A DNA stretch of 64,000 nt. Origin: Casp-actino8 sp964563545. Its GTDB lineage: Bacteria; Actinomycetota; Acidimicrobiia; Acidimicrobiales; Ilumatobacteraceae. A program made the position numbers and the translations under genes. The notes under the pieces are model-generated. The model saw nothing but the letters and a program-made list of their open reading frames with translations, made no database searches and was not told the DNA's origin. This document shows, one piece after another, positions 56,818 through 64,000 of this stretch. The stretch is from NCBI GenBank assembly GCA_964563545.1, contig CAZLXB010000004.1, forward strand, positions 1-64,000. The letters are read 5' to 3'. The first letter of the stretch is position 1; every line of letters begins with the position of its first letter.

Positions 56818-57746
56818 CAGATCGCCTCCACGACTCGGAGTCGCGCCGAGGTGCTGCGCGGGTTTCGCCGTTGCTCGACATCGGAGGGCTTGCGCGCCGT
56901 CCGCACGAGTTTCACGGCCGGCCGCGCGCCGCAGACGCACGGGAGATCACTCGGGCACGAGCAGCCGCCAGTCGAGTGAAAGCGAAAACGCTCTTTCACG
57001 ATCCGGTCTTCACCCGAGTGGTACGACAACACCGCCACCCGCCCACCGCGCACCGTGTTGGCGATGGCCCGATCGAGCGCGCCGGGAAGGATCTCCAGCT
57101 CACGATTGACGGCGATACGCAGGGCCTGGAAGGTCCGCTTGGCGGGATGTCCACCCCGGCGGCGGGCCGGTGCGGGAATCGCACTCGCGATCACCGAAGC
57201 GAGTTCGGTCGTCGTCTCGACCGGGCGCGCGGCGCGAATCGCCCGGGCGATCCGTCCGGCGAAGCGCTCATCGGCGAAGTCACGGATCAGGTCGGCGAGT
57301 TCCTGCTCGGTCGACTCGTTCACCAACTGATGGGCACTGCGACCTTCGCGACGATCCATGCGCATGTCGAGCGGTGCATCAGAGCGATAGGAGAATCCGC
57401 GTTCACCGGCATCGAACTGATGCGACGACACTCCGAGATCGAAGAGTGCTCCGACTAGTTCCGAGATGCCGTTGTCGGCCATGGCGCGGTCGAGTTCGTC
57501 GAAGCGCACGTGGGCGAACTTCACGCGCTCTCCGAATTCGGCCAGACGGGTGCGGGCGGACTCGATGGCGGTTGCATCACGATCGACTCCGAGGATCGAC
57601 AAGTCGGCGCGCGCCGCGAGAATTGCCCGCGCGTGACCGCCACCACCGAGAGTCGCGTCGAGCACACAACCGGCGGGCACGTTGGCGAAGACTTCGACGA
57701 TCTCCTCGAGCATCACGGGCTCGTGTTCGAAGACTGCCGACGACAT
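56817..57746 (-). CDS. rsmH: 16S rRNA (cytosine-1402-N4)-methyltransferase
   Basis: 309-aa SAM methylase (MraW). Motifs LDATLGGGGHARAIL, FDLGVSSHQFDAGERGFSYR and FQALRIAVNREL. ATG 57746 overlaps the mraZ stop as TGATG. Second gene of the dcw cluster. Confidence 0.97.
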   Translation of the reverse strand: MSSAVFEHEPVMLEEIVEVFANVPAGCVLDATLGGGGHARAILAARADLSILGVDRDATAIESARTRLAEFGERVKFAHVRFDELDRAMADNGISELVGALFDLGVSSHQFDAGERGFSYRSDAPLDMRMDRREGRSAHQLVNESTEQELADLIRDFADERFAGRIARAIRAARPVETTTELASVIASAIPAPARRRGGHPAKRTFQALRIAVNRELEILPGALDRAIANTVRGGRVAVLSYHSGEDRIVKERFRFHSTGGCSCPSDLPCVCGARPAVKLVRTARKPSDVEQRRNPRSTSARLRVVEAI

Positions 57747-58168
57747 CACAGCTCGACCCCGGCGATGGCCTCGGTGCCGAGGGCGATCACTCGCTCGTTG
57801 CGCGACGGTTCCCAGATCTCGATCCGGTCGAACGCGCCGGCGACGATCACCTTGCTGTTCGGCGTCAGACCGGCATAACTGCGCAGGCTTTCGTCGATCG
57901 TCACCCGACCCTGGGCGTCGACGGTGACCTCGACCATGCTGGCCGCCAGTGCGCGGCGCTCCTGCTCGCTCTTGTCGCCCCGCTTCACGGCCGCAGTGAT
58001 CTCGGCGGCGATGTTCTCGGCGACCTCGGCGGTGACGACGGCGATGCACTTGTCCTGGCCCAGGACCAGGTAGCAGCGGGGTTCGAGACGGCTGCGGAAG
58101 GTCGCCGGAAGCGCGAGCCGACCCTTGGGGTCGAGCTGTCGCTCGTGTCTGCCGACGAAAACCTGCAC
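57746..58168 (-). CDS. mraZ: MraZ transcriptional regulator
   Basis: 140-aa protein with two AbrB-like SpoVT domains (DPKGRLALPATFRSRL, then DAQGRVTIDESLRSYAGL). MraZ binds repeats in its own promoter and represses the dcw operon. A matching repeat array lies 60-90 nt upstream. Start is GTG 58168 with GAGGGG 7 nt before it. Confidence 0.96.
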   Translation of the reverse strand: MQVFVGRHERQLDPKGRLALPATFRSRLEPRCYLVLGQDKCIAVVTAEVAENIAAEITAAVKRGDKSEQERRALAASMVEVTVDAQGRVTIDESLRSYAGLTPNSKVIVAGAFDRIEIWEPSRNERVIALGTEAIAGVEL

Positions 58169-58210
58169 TTGCTGCCCCTCGCTGCCTGAGTAGTCCTCCT
58201 ACTCTGCTCC

Positions 58211-58257
58211 CCACTTCCCCCCTCTGTCAACCACTTTCCTCCACTTTGCGCCACTTT
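58211..58257 (-). promoter_or_regulatory. MraZ operator array and dcw promoter -35
   Basis: On the minus strand AAAGTGG occurs at 58251-58257, 58241-58247 and 58231-58237, exactly 10 bp apart; GAAGTGG at 58211-58217 continues the same phase. A TTGACA (58225-58230) directly follows the third box. AAAGTG-type repeats at about 10-bp spacing are the known MraZ sites. No good -10 hexamer could be picked. Confidence 0.75.
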
Positions 58258-58324
58258 CTGCCCCCCACCCCCCACCAGCCCCCAAAGTCCTCAAGTCCGG
58301 TCCGGCCCCCGCCGATACCCAGAC

Positions 58325-59884
58325 GTGTTTCGACGACTGGGTATCGGGCTCACGCTGGGGGTCATCTCCCTGGCTGCGCCATGGGGATCGACGGGGTTCG
58401 CCCCCACGCCGACTGCCCTCGCTTCGCCGTCCAGTCCGTCTTTGCCACGCCTCGGCGACCGGGGCGATTCGGTGCGTTCGCTTCAACAGGCCCTGATCGC
58501 CGCCGGCGTGAAGGTGCCAGGCGGCGCCGACGGTGTCTTTGGCCGTGGCACGCAGGGTGCGATCCGTTCTTTTCAGGAGTCGGTGGGTCTGCCGGCCACA
58601 GGTGAGGTCGACGAGATCACCGGCCATCTCCTCGGCATGGCTCCCGCCCCTGCATTGCCGAGCGTCGGCCAACGTGGCGATGCCGTCAAAGTGTTGCAAC
58701 AGGCATTGATCGATGCCGGAGTGAACGTGCGTGGTGGCGCCGATGGAATCTTCGGAAATGCCACGACGACAGCAGTCAAGACCTTCCAGAGCGCCCGGAA
58801 ACTCTCGTCGACCGGCGTCGTCGACGTGCGTACGGCGATCGCTCTGCGGATTCTCCCCGCCGCCAAGAGCTCACAAACCTCGGGATCGAACCCGACCTCC
58901 ACGAACACACCGTCGAGTACCGGTGGTGTGACGACGGTTGCACTCGCCAAGGCCGGGGATCGAGGCGACAAAGTCGTCGTTCTGCAGAAGGCTCTCATGG
59001 CCGCCGGCGTGAACGTTCGCGGCGGCGCCGACGGCATCTTTGGCAATGCGACCACCTCGGCTCTTCGCACGTATCAGGAAACCGTCGGGCTCGCGGCCAG
59101 CGGTCGACTCGATGACGCGACCGCCCAACTGCTCGGACTCGTGCCGGCCCCCGACCGTCCGCGTCGTGGTGACTCGGGCGATGCCGTCCGATCAGTGCAG
59201 CAGAAATTGATCGACCTCGGTTTCCGGATCGCCGGAGGAGCCGACGGCGAATTCGGTTCGGCCACCAGCCGGGCGGTTGCGAGGTTCCAACGCGAACGAG
59301 GCTTCGAGGAGACCGGCAAACTCGACCTGCGCACCTACGTGGTGCTCATGGCCTCCAAGGTGAGCGCCACACCGAGCGACTCCGGTTCGTCGTCGGCCCC
59401 GACTGCCGATGGTCCGGCCACACCGGTGGCGATCTTCCCCGCCCAGGGTCCGTGTTGGTTCACCGACACCTGGCACGCACCGCGCTCCGGCGGTCGAGTG
59501 CACCAAGGAGTCGACATCATCGCTCCGACCGGCAAAGCCGTGTACGCGGTCGCCGACGGCACCATCACACGCGTCTTTTTCGATCGACCCGGATCACTCG
59601 GCGGCAATGCCGTTCGCCTGACCGCGGCCGATGGCACCTACTTCCACTACGCGCACTTCTCGAAGTTCGGCGAAGGAATCGAAGTCGGAACCAAGGTCAC
59701 AGTCGGTCAAGTGATCGGGTACGTCGGCAGCACCGGAAGCAGCTCGACACCGCATCTGCACTTCGAGTACCACCCGAAGGGTGGAGCCGCCGTGAACCCC
59801 TACCCGATCGTCAAGGCCATCAACGGTTGCCAGAACACCGAACTGTGGAAGCCGCCGGCCGACGCGTCATCAGGCACCGATTGA
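58325..59884 (+). CDS. Secreted M23 peptidase with four peptidoglycan-binding repeats
   Basis: 519 aa. Signal-peptide-like N-terminus (1-33), four PG_binding_1 domains at about 43-104, 115-176, 210-271 and 281-342 (domains 2 and 3 share GVNVRGGADGIFGNATT), a Ser/Thr linker, and a C-terminal LytM/M23 domain with zinc ligands H393, D397 and H479 (HQGVD and HLH intact). Likely cleaves peptide crosslinks. It is divergent from mraZ with about 156 bp between starts, which suggests a role in septal wall remodelling; this is inferred from location. Start is GTG 58325, without a clear ribosome binding site. Confidence 0.88.
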   Translation: MFRRLGIGLTLGVISLAAPWGSTGFAPTPTALASPSSPSLPRLGDRGDSVRSLQQALIAAGVKVPGGADGVFGRGTQGAIRSFQESVGLPATGEVDEITGHLLGMAPAPALPSVGQRGDAVKVLQQALIDAGVNVRGGADGIFGNATTTAVKTFQSARKLSSTGVVDVRTAIALRILPAAKSSQTSGSNPTSTNTPSSTGGVTTVALAKAGDRGDKVVVLQKALMAAGVNVRGGADGIFGNATTSALRTYQETVGLAASGRLDDATAQLLGLVPAPDRPRRGDSGDAVRSVQQKLIDLGFRIAGGADGEFGSATSRAVARFQRERGFEETGKLDLRTYVVLMASKVSATPSDSGSSSAPTADGPATPVAIFPAQGPCWFTDTWHAPRSGGRVHQGVDIIAPTGKAVYAVADGTITRVFFDRPGSLGGNAVRLTAADGTYFHYAHFSKFGEGIEVGTKVTVGQVIGYVGSTGSSSTPHLHFEYHPKGGAAVNPYPIVKAINGCQNTELWKPPADASSGTD

Positions 59885-60535
59885 TTCCCTGATCGCCGTT
59901 CCCACCACCCGACGCACCTCGTCGAATCCGAGTCCGGTCGAAACCGCGCACGACGCGACATCCCGAGAGTCGAAACCGTCGACCGCGATCACCCCGTCGA
60001 GAACTCCCGGATCCCAGTCGACCGACAAAGCGCACTGGAAGCGAGCCCAGTCACGGGTCCGTCTCTGACTCACGCCGAGGACTTTGGCCTCACCGGCGAA
60101 CAATTCGCCCGGTCCGCGCCCGTCGAAACACACGAGCGACGACCAGCGAGTGCGCACCATCGCTCCGTCGTGGCGCTCGAGATCGGTCACCCCTAGTTCG
60201 GCCAGACCGCGCGCCCACGCGTCGGCGAGCCAGCGGCCAGCGACGCTCACATCGTCGCTCCAGAGCACATGACCCCGCGGCATCACCACGTCGAGCCACA
60301 CCACCCGACCGGGGCCCACGATCACGATCCCTCCCCCGCTCCGACGCCGCGCCACCTCGATTCCACGTTCGCGGCAGGCTCCGATATCGAGCACGTCATC
60401 GGACTGAGTCGACCCGAGCACGAGCGACGTTCGTTCGCATTCGAACCACCAGAGTTGGGGCTCGGACACGTCGGGAAGTGGGCGGCTGTGCAGTTCCTGC
60501 GCGCTACCCGACCAGTGACTCTCGACAACCGTCAT
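59870..60535 (-). CDS. Lipoate-protein ligase A-like protein
   Basis: 221 aa, BPL/LplA/LipB catalytic fold. VARRRSGGGIVIVGPG matches the R-R-x-S-G-G-G lipoate site and GELFAGEAKVLGVSQRRTRDW the lysine-containing KVLG motif. It lacks the C-terminal accessory domain of E. coli LplA, so it may be a transferase (LipL/LipM-like) or need a partner. The 3' end overlaps the M23 gene by 15 bp on the opposite strand. Confidence 0.8.
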   Translation of the reverse strand: MTVVESHWSGSAQELHSRPLPDVSEPQLWWFECERTSLVLGSTQSDDVLDIGACRERGIEVARRRSGGGIVIVGPGRVVWLDVVMPRGHVLWSDDVSVAGRWLADAWARGLAELGVTDLERHDGAMVRTRWSSLVCFDGRGPGELFAGEAKVLGVSQRRTRDWARFQCALSVDWDPGVLDGVIAVDGFDSRDVASCAVSTGLGFDEVRRVVGTAIRESIGA

Positions 60536-60551
60536 CGAAGAAAGAGACCGG

Positions 60552-61055
60552 CTACGACGCGCGGGCCAGATCGAGGTACGGCTTCCACGCCTCGGGCACC
60601 CGACCCACCGAGACCGTGACCCACGCGAGTTCCCGCGGCGCCTTGGGCGGACGGGCCAATTTCATGCCCGCTTCGTCAGGAGTTCGATCACGCTTGTCGA
60701 GGTTGCAACGGCGACAGGCCGCGGCGACGTTCTCCCAGATGTGCAGTCCGCCCCGAGAACGGGGAAGCACGTGATCGATCGAGTCCGCCAACCCTCCGCA
60801 GTACTGACAGCGGTGCTCGTCACGGGCAAAGACGGCCCGGCGCGAGAGCGATGTCCGACGGTGATAGGGAACCTTCACGACGTAGCGAAGACGGATGACC
60901 ACCGGATTGGGCAACGACGTAGATGCTGATCGGAGGAGCGTGCCGTCGTGCTCGATGACATCGGCTTTGTCGGAGAGAACGAGACAGGCCGCCCGACGGG
61001 CCGGAACGACGCTCAGCGGCTCGTAGGTCGCATTGAGAACGAGCGCGCTCCTCAT
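60552..61055 (-). CDS. HNH endonuclease family protein
   Basis: 167 aa with a complete HNH site: CQYCG, then DHVLPRSRGG, then WENVAAACRRCNLDKRDR. The N-terminal ALVLNATYEPLSVVPARRA is typical of a widespread actinobacterial/cyanobacterial single-copy HNH group whose role is unknown. No mobile-element context is visible. Confidence 0.88.
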   Translation of the reverse strand: MRSALVLNATYEPLSVVPARRAACLVLSDKADVIEHDGTLLRSASTSLPNPVVIRLRYVVKVPYHRRTSLSRRAVFARDEHRCQYCGGLADSIDHVLPRSRGGLHIWENVAAACRRCNLDKRDRTPDEAGMKLARPPKAPRELAWVTVSVGRVPEAWKPYLDLARAS

Positions 61056-61064
61056 GGTGTCACC

Positions 61065-61337
61065 TCACCCGTCGCCGGGTGCGCCTCGTTCCCATGTACG
61101 AATCCACTGAAGGTATTTCAGCACATCCTGCGGAGCGAACAGCGCCGTTTCGGAGCCGTAGTACGCCTCCTTGCGGAATCGGACGTAGTCGGCCGACGGC
61201 AGCGGGACGAATGGGGGGCGACTCCACCATCGACTCGGAACGAGACGCACGTAGGCGGTGATCGCGGCGCGCCAGAGGACCGGTCGGACGAGAACGGCGA
61301 GCAGAACGGCCACCCCCGATCGAAGTCGACGGATCAT
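61065..61337 (-). CDS. Small conserved hypothetical protein
   Basis: 90 aa. N-terminal hydrophobic/basic helix (RSGVAVLLAVLVRPVLWRAA), then an aromatic-rich part (RWWSRPPFVPLPSADYVRF; YLQWIRTWER). The ATG overlaps the acyl-CoA dehydrogenase stop as ATGA, so co-translation is likely. I do not recognise a named family; possibly membrane-associated. Confidence 0.7.
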   Translation of the reverse strand: MIRRLRSGVAVLLAVLVRPVLWRAAITAYVRLVPSRWWSRPPFVPLPSADYVRFRKEAYYGSETALFAPQDVLKYLQWIRTWERGAPGDG

Positions 61338-62548
61338 CGGGGCTCCTTGGGCAGTCCGAGCACCATCTCACCGATGATGTTCGACTGGATCTGCGACGAG
61401 CCGGCGTAAATGGTTCCGGCGCGGGCGTTCAGGAACGAACCCACCCAACTCGACGAACTGTTGGGCGCCGACCGGTCGTCGGGCTGGAACGCGTTGCTCG
61501 GGAGTCGTCCGGTCGGGCACAGTGCCGCCGCGCCGAGGATCTCGAGAGACAGTTCGGTCACCTCCTTGTGGTACTCGCTCCAGTAGCGCTTGAAGATGCC
61601 CCCGTCGGGTCCGGGGTGGTGTCCGGCGAGGAACTTGGTCAGGGTCCGCAGACCGAGGAATCGCATCACCTGAACCTTGCTGTACGCCCAGGCGAGTCGC
61701 TGTCGGACGCGCGGATCGTCGGCCACACCGCACTCCTTGGCGAGCATCAGCAAGCGGTCGATCTCGGCTTGGAACCGCACCGGGACCGTCGCCGCTCCCT
61801 CACCGCGTTCGTAGCCGAGCAAGGTCATCGCCACCGCCCAACCGTTGTTCACCCCGCCGACGACGTTGTCCTTCGGACAGACCGCATCGGTGTAGAAGAC
61901 CTCGTTGAATTCGCTCTCGCCACTGATCATCTTGATCGGACGGACTTCGATGCCGGGTTGTCGCATGTCGACCAACAGGAACGAGATCCCCTTGTGTTTG
62001 GGAGCGTCGGGGTCGGTGCGGGCAAGTGTGAAGATGTGGTCCGCGAGGTGACCAGCCGAGGTCCAGATCTTCTGACCGTTCAGAACCCACTGGTCCCCGT
62101 CGAGGCCGGCGCGCAAAGCGAGGCTCCCGAGATCGCTACCGGCATTGGGCTCGCTGTAGCCCTGACACCACACGTCATCGTTGGCAAGGATGCGCGGCAA
62201 GTAGTACTTCTTCTGCTCCTCGGTCCCCCATCGCAACAGCGTGTTGCCGAGCATCGTGATTCCAAAGCCATCGTTGGGCCCGCCGGTGGGAACACCCGCC
62301 CGGGCGAATTCCTCGGCAAGGATGACCTGTTCGAGGGCCGACAGGCCACCGCCGCCGTACTCGGCCGGCCAACCTGGTGCGAGGAAGCGTTCCGCGTGGA
62401 GAACCTTGCGCCATTCCATGACCCATTCCCGAACTTCGTCGCCCTCGAGTCGACCGATTCCGGGAAAATCCTGAGGGAGGGCGCGGGTGAGGAAGTCCTT
62501 GACCTGGCGACGAAACGCTTCGGCCTCTTCGGTGTAAGTGGGGTTCAC
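61334..62548 (-). CDS. Acyl-CoA dehydrogenase family protein
   Basis: 404-aa flavoprotein oxidising an acyl-CoA. CQGYSEPNAGSDLGSL (FAD/substrate region), KIWTSAGHLADHIF and the C-terminal RAGTIYAGSSQIQSNIIGEM are characteristic of the FadE type common in actinobacteria. Chain length or steroid specificity cannot be told. It follows the ROK kinase gene by 9 nt. Confidence 0.92.
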   Translation of the reverse strand: MNPTYTEEAEAFRRQVKDFLTRALPQDFPGIGRLEGDEVREWVMEWRKVLHAERFLAPGWPAEYGGGGLSALEQVILAEEFARAGVPTGGPNDGFGITMLGNTLLRWGTEEQKKYYLPRILANDDVWCQGYSEPNAGSDLGSLALRAGLDGDQWVLNGQKIWTSAGHLADHIFTLARTDPDAPKHKGISFLLVDMRQPGIEVRPIKMISGESEFNEVFYTDAVCPKDNVVGGVNNGWAVAMTLLGYERGEGAATVPVRFQAEIDRLLMLAKECGVADDPRVRQRLAWAYSKVQVMRFLGLRTLTKFLAGHHPGPDGGIFKRYWSEYHKEVTELSLEILGAAALCPTGRLPSNAFQPDDRSAPNSSSSWVGSFLNARAGTIYAGSSQIQSNIIGEMVLGLPKEPR

Positions 62549-62557
62549 GGGACGAAC

Positions 62558-63457
62558 CTAGTCGCCGAGAACCGCGCCGATCCCCGACCACGCGAGGGCG
62601 GCGGCACCGACAAGACCCGATCGATCGCCGAGCGCGGCCGGGACGATCGTGAAACCTTTCGTGAACGAGAGTCGTGACCGTTCGGCGAACTCCCGCCGCG
62701 CGGCTTCGTGGAACTGGTCTCCCCATCCGAGGCCGATCCCGCCTCCGATCACGGCCATCTCGATACTCGTGAGCGCGGCCACCGAAGCCAGGGCTCGCCC
62801 GAGGTAGGTCCCGTTGCGGAGAACGAGTGCGTTCTTCGTGTAGCGCGCCTCCTGCCCCGTCTCCTCGAGCAACGCCACGCCGGACGCGTAAGCCTCGAGA
62901 CACCCGCGCCCACCGCAACGGCACTCTCGCCCCTCGGGCTCGACGATCACGTGCCCGATGTGACCGGCATTGGTCGAATCGCCCTGCAGTAGGTGTCCAT
63001 CGATCACCAGCCCGCCTCCGACTCCGGTGCCGATGATCACGCCCACGAAATCACGACGTCCCCGGGCCGCACCGAGCCAACCCTCACCCAGCGCGAAAGC
63101 CTTGGCATCGTTGTCGACGAACACGTCGACTCCAAGAAGTTCGGCGAGCGCTGAGGCCAGTGGAAAATCACGCCAGGCGGGAATGTGCAACGGGGAAACC
63201 GTCGTGCCCCCCGGTGCCATCGGACCACCGCATCCGGCTCCACATGCGACGATCTCGATGTCGGGCGCGGCGGCGCGGATGCGGTTCAGAAGGCTGGCCA
63301 CGGCCGTCCACGGATCACGACTCGGCGTGGAGATGCGATCTCGAACGACGATCGATCCGTTCTCGAGAACGACCGCCGCGGCCAACTTCGTGCCGCCGAT
63401 GTCGACGGCGACGACTCCTCGTTGGCGGGGAAGTTCAGTCGGGGCGACGGGCGACAC
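62558..63457 (-). CDS. ROK family sugar kinase (glucokinase-like)
   Basis: 299 aa. ATP motif VAVDIGGTKLAAAVV, sugar-binding VDNDAKAFALGEGW and IIGTGVGGGLVIDG, and the ROK zinc motif CRCGGRGCLEAYASG with the upstream NAGHIGHV. Full catalytic set, so a hexokinase activity such as glucokinase is likely rather than a repressor (no HTH). The GTG 63457 start overlaps the DUF3040 gene by 23 nt. Confidence 0.92.
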   Translation of the reverse strand: MSPVAPTELPRQRGVVAVDIGGTKLAAAVVLENGSIVVRDRISTPSRDPWTAVASLLNRIRAAAPDIEIVACGAGCGGPMAPGGTTVSPLHIPAWRDFPLASALAELLGVDVFVDNDAKAFALGEGWLGAARGRRDFVGVIIGTGVGGGLVIDGHLLQGDSTNAGHIGHVIVEPEGRECRCGGRGCLEAYASGVALLEETGQEARYTKNALVLRNGTYLGRALASVAALTSIEMAVIGGGIGLGWGDQFHEAARREFAERSRLSFTKGFTIVPAALGDRSGLVGAAALAWSGIGAVLGD

Positions 63458-63770
63458 CCGCGCGCGCCTTGCGAATCGCCCCGGCGACGTCCTGGATTCC
63501 CGCGCGACCGATGGCGCGGGCGTTTCGCTCGATGACCGCGAGGAGAACGAGCATGCCGACGAACACGACGAAGGCGGCCACGAAATGCACCTGCAGAGCG
63601 ACGACGAGCAGGGCGAGACTCACGATCAACCCAAGGATCGACCAGCGGACCGTCCGAACGGAATGCTGATACAAACCCGAGGGTGACACCGCCTTCGCGA
63701 AGTCGGAGTCGTTCTGCAACTCGGCTTCGATCTGACGCAGGATTCTCTGTTCGTCATCGGAAAGACTCAT
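63435..63770 (-). CDS. DUF3040 membrane protein
   Basis: 111 aa. N-terminal MSLSDDEQRILRQIEAELQ is diagnostic of DUF3040, an actinobacterial family; two adjacent hydrophobic helices follow (ILGLIVSLALLVVAL and VAAFVVFVGMLVLLAVI). Function unknown. ATG 63770. Confidence 0.88.
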   Translation of the reverse strand: MSLSDDEQRILRQIEAELQNDSDFAKAVSPSGLYQHSVRTVRWSILGLIVSLALLVVALQVHFVAAFVVFVGMLVLLAVIERNARAIGRAGIQDVAGAIRKARAGVARRPD

Positions 63771-63791
63771 CGACCTCACTCCTCTCCCGCC

Positions 63792-63820
63792 ATTGTCCCA
63801 GAGAACTCGCCCGAGGGCAA
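63792..63820 (-). promoter_or_regulatory. Predicted promoter of the DUF3040-ROK-acyl-CoA dehydrogenase unit
   Basis: Minus-strand TTGCCC (63815-63820), 17-bp spacer, GACAAT (63792-63797), about 22 nt before the DUF3040 ATG. Match is moderate but the spacing is ideal and it lies in the only gap upstream. Confidence 0.45.
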
Positions 63821-63847
63821 CGCGTCGAGGGCATTGCATCGAGTCGC

Positions 63848-64000
63848 TTAGTCCTCGGATCCGGGCTCGGTCTCCGCGTTCGGGCCCCACGGACTCGTGC
63901 GAGCTCTCCGCACCGAGCCGGCCGGAGTGATCGCGTCGTGGCCGAATCGGTCCCGGATCGCGTCCACGGCCCGACTCGCCGGTGACCATTTCCGATCCAC
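63848..64000 (-). CDS. dinB: DNA polymerase IV (DinB) C-terminal fragment, 5' beyond window
   Basis: Last 50 codons up to the TAA at 63848-63850. The translation includes WSPASRAVDAIRDRFGHDAI and TPAGSV, which resembles the C-terminal tail of actinobacterial Pol IV (A-x-D-x-I-R-x-R-F-G pattern). The catalytic part lies outside the window, so the call rests on the tail only. Confidence 0.55.
   Translation of the reverse strand: MDRKWSPASRAVDAIRDRFGHDAITPAGSVRRARTSPWGPNAETEPGSED

Overview
The window is about 64 kb of high-GC DNA with a compact housekeeping layout. It looks like a chromosomal contig of an actinobacterium, most likely of the class Acidimicrobiia, though that assignment is an inference. 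The supporting signs are an mIHF gene (mihF) next to gmk-rpoZ-coaBC-metK-priA-fmt-rsmB in mycobacterial-type order, a SepF/YggT pair after ftsZ, no ftsA, a helicase-degenerate PriA, a DUF3040 protein, and a meso-DAP type MurE. I see no phage, IS element, CRISPR array, tRNA or obvious horizontally acquired island. Position 1 falls inside the 5' end of a 16S rRNA gene, and one 100-N scaffold gap lies at 37772-37871.

Nearly every gene is on the minus strand, so transcription runs from the right end to the left. From right to left: the dinB C-terminus; a small catabolic/accessory block (DUF3040, ROK sugar kinase, acyl-CoA dehydrogenase, HNH protein, LplA-like ligase); a plus-strand secreted M23 peptidoglycan hydrolase; then the division and cell wall cluster mraZ-rsmH-ftsL-ftsI-murE-mraY-murD-ftsW-murG-murC-murB-ftsQ-ftsZ-pgeF-yggS-sepF-yggT (about 58.2 to 41.2 kb). 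After that come ileS, a DksA-like gene, lspA and rluD; the pyrimidine operon pyrR-pyrB-pyrC-carA-carB-pyrD (35.7 to 27.5 kb); mihF-gmk-rpoZ-coaBC-metK-priA; def-fmt-rsmB-mog; hisG with a cold-shock-like gene and an alkyltransferase-like gene; infC-rpmI-rplT-rRNA methylase-pheS-pheT; the arginine operon argC-argB-argD-argF-argR-argH followed by marC and a thioesterase; and finally tyrS reading toward the rRNA operon. The few plus-strand genes are a DUF2332 gene, an AlgH/YqgE gene, a TetR regulator, a DUF1844-like gene, a small methyltransferase and the M23 hydrolase.

Most intra-operon junctions are 1-4 nt stop/start overlaps (ATGA, GTGA, TGATG), which points to translational coupling. Several regulatory sites can be read directly. 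An rrn promoter (TTGACG, 17 bp, TAGATT) lies after tyrS. Tandem ARG-box-like sites share an exact 14-mer in front of argC and, inside the pyr operon, in front of carA. A PyrR-binding-loop hairpin lies beside the pyrR ribosome binding site. AAAGTGG repeats at exact 10-bp spacing lie upstream of mraZ. infC starts at a rare ATA codon.

Notable absences from otherwise canonical clusters are murF (between murE and mraY), argJ and argG, pyrK beside a class-1B-like pyrD, and divIVA between yggT and ileS. No clearly new multi-gene system stands out. The most interesting content is the regulatory architecture and several divergent proteins: a DksA homologue without zinc ligands and with a Lys/Ala tail, an FtsI with an Arg/Ser-rich N-terminus, and the cold-shock-like/ATL pair behind hisG.
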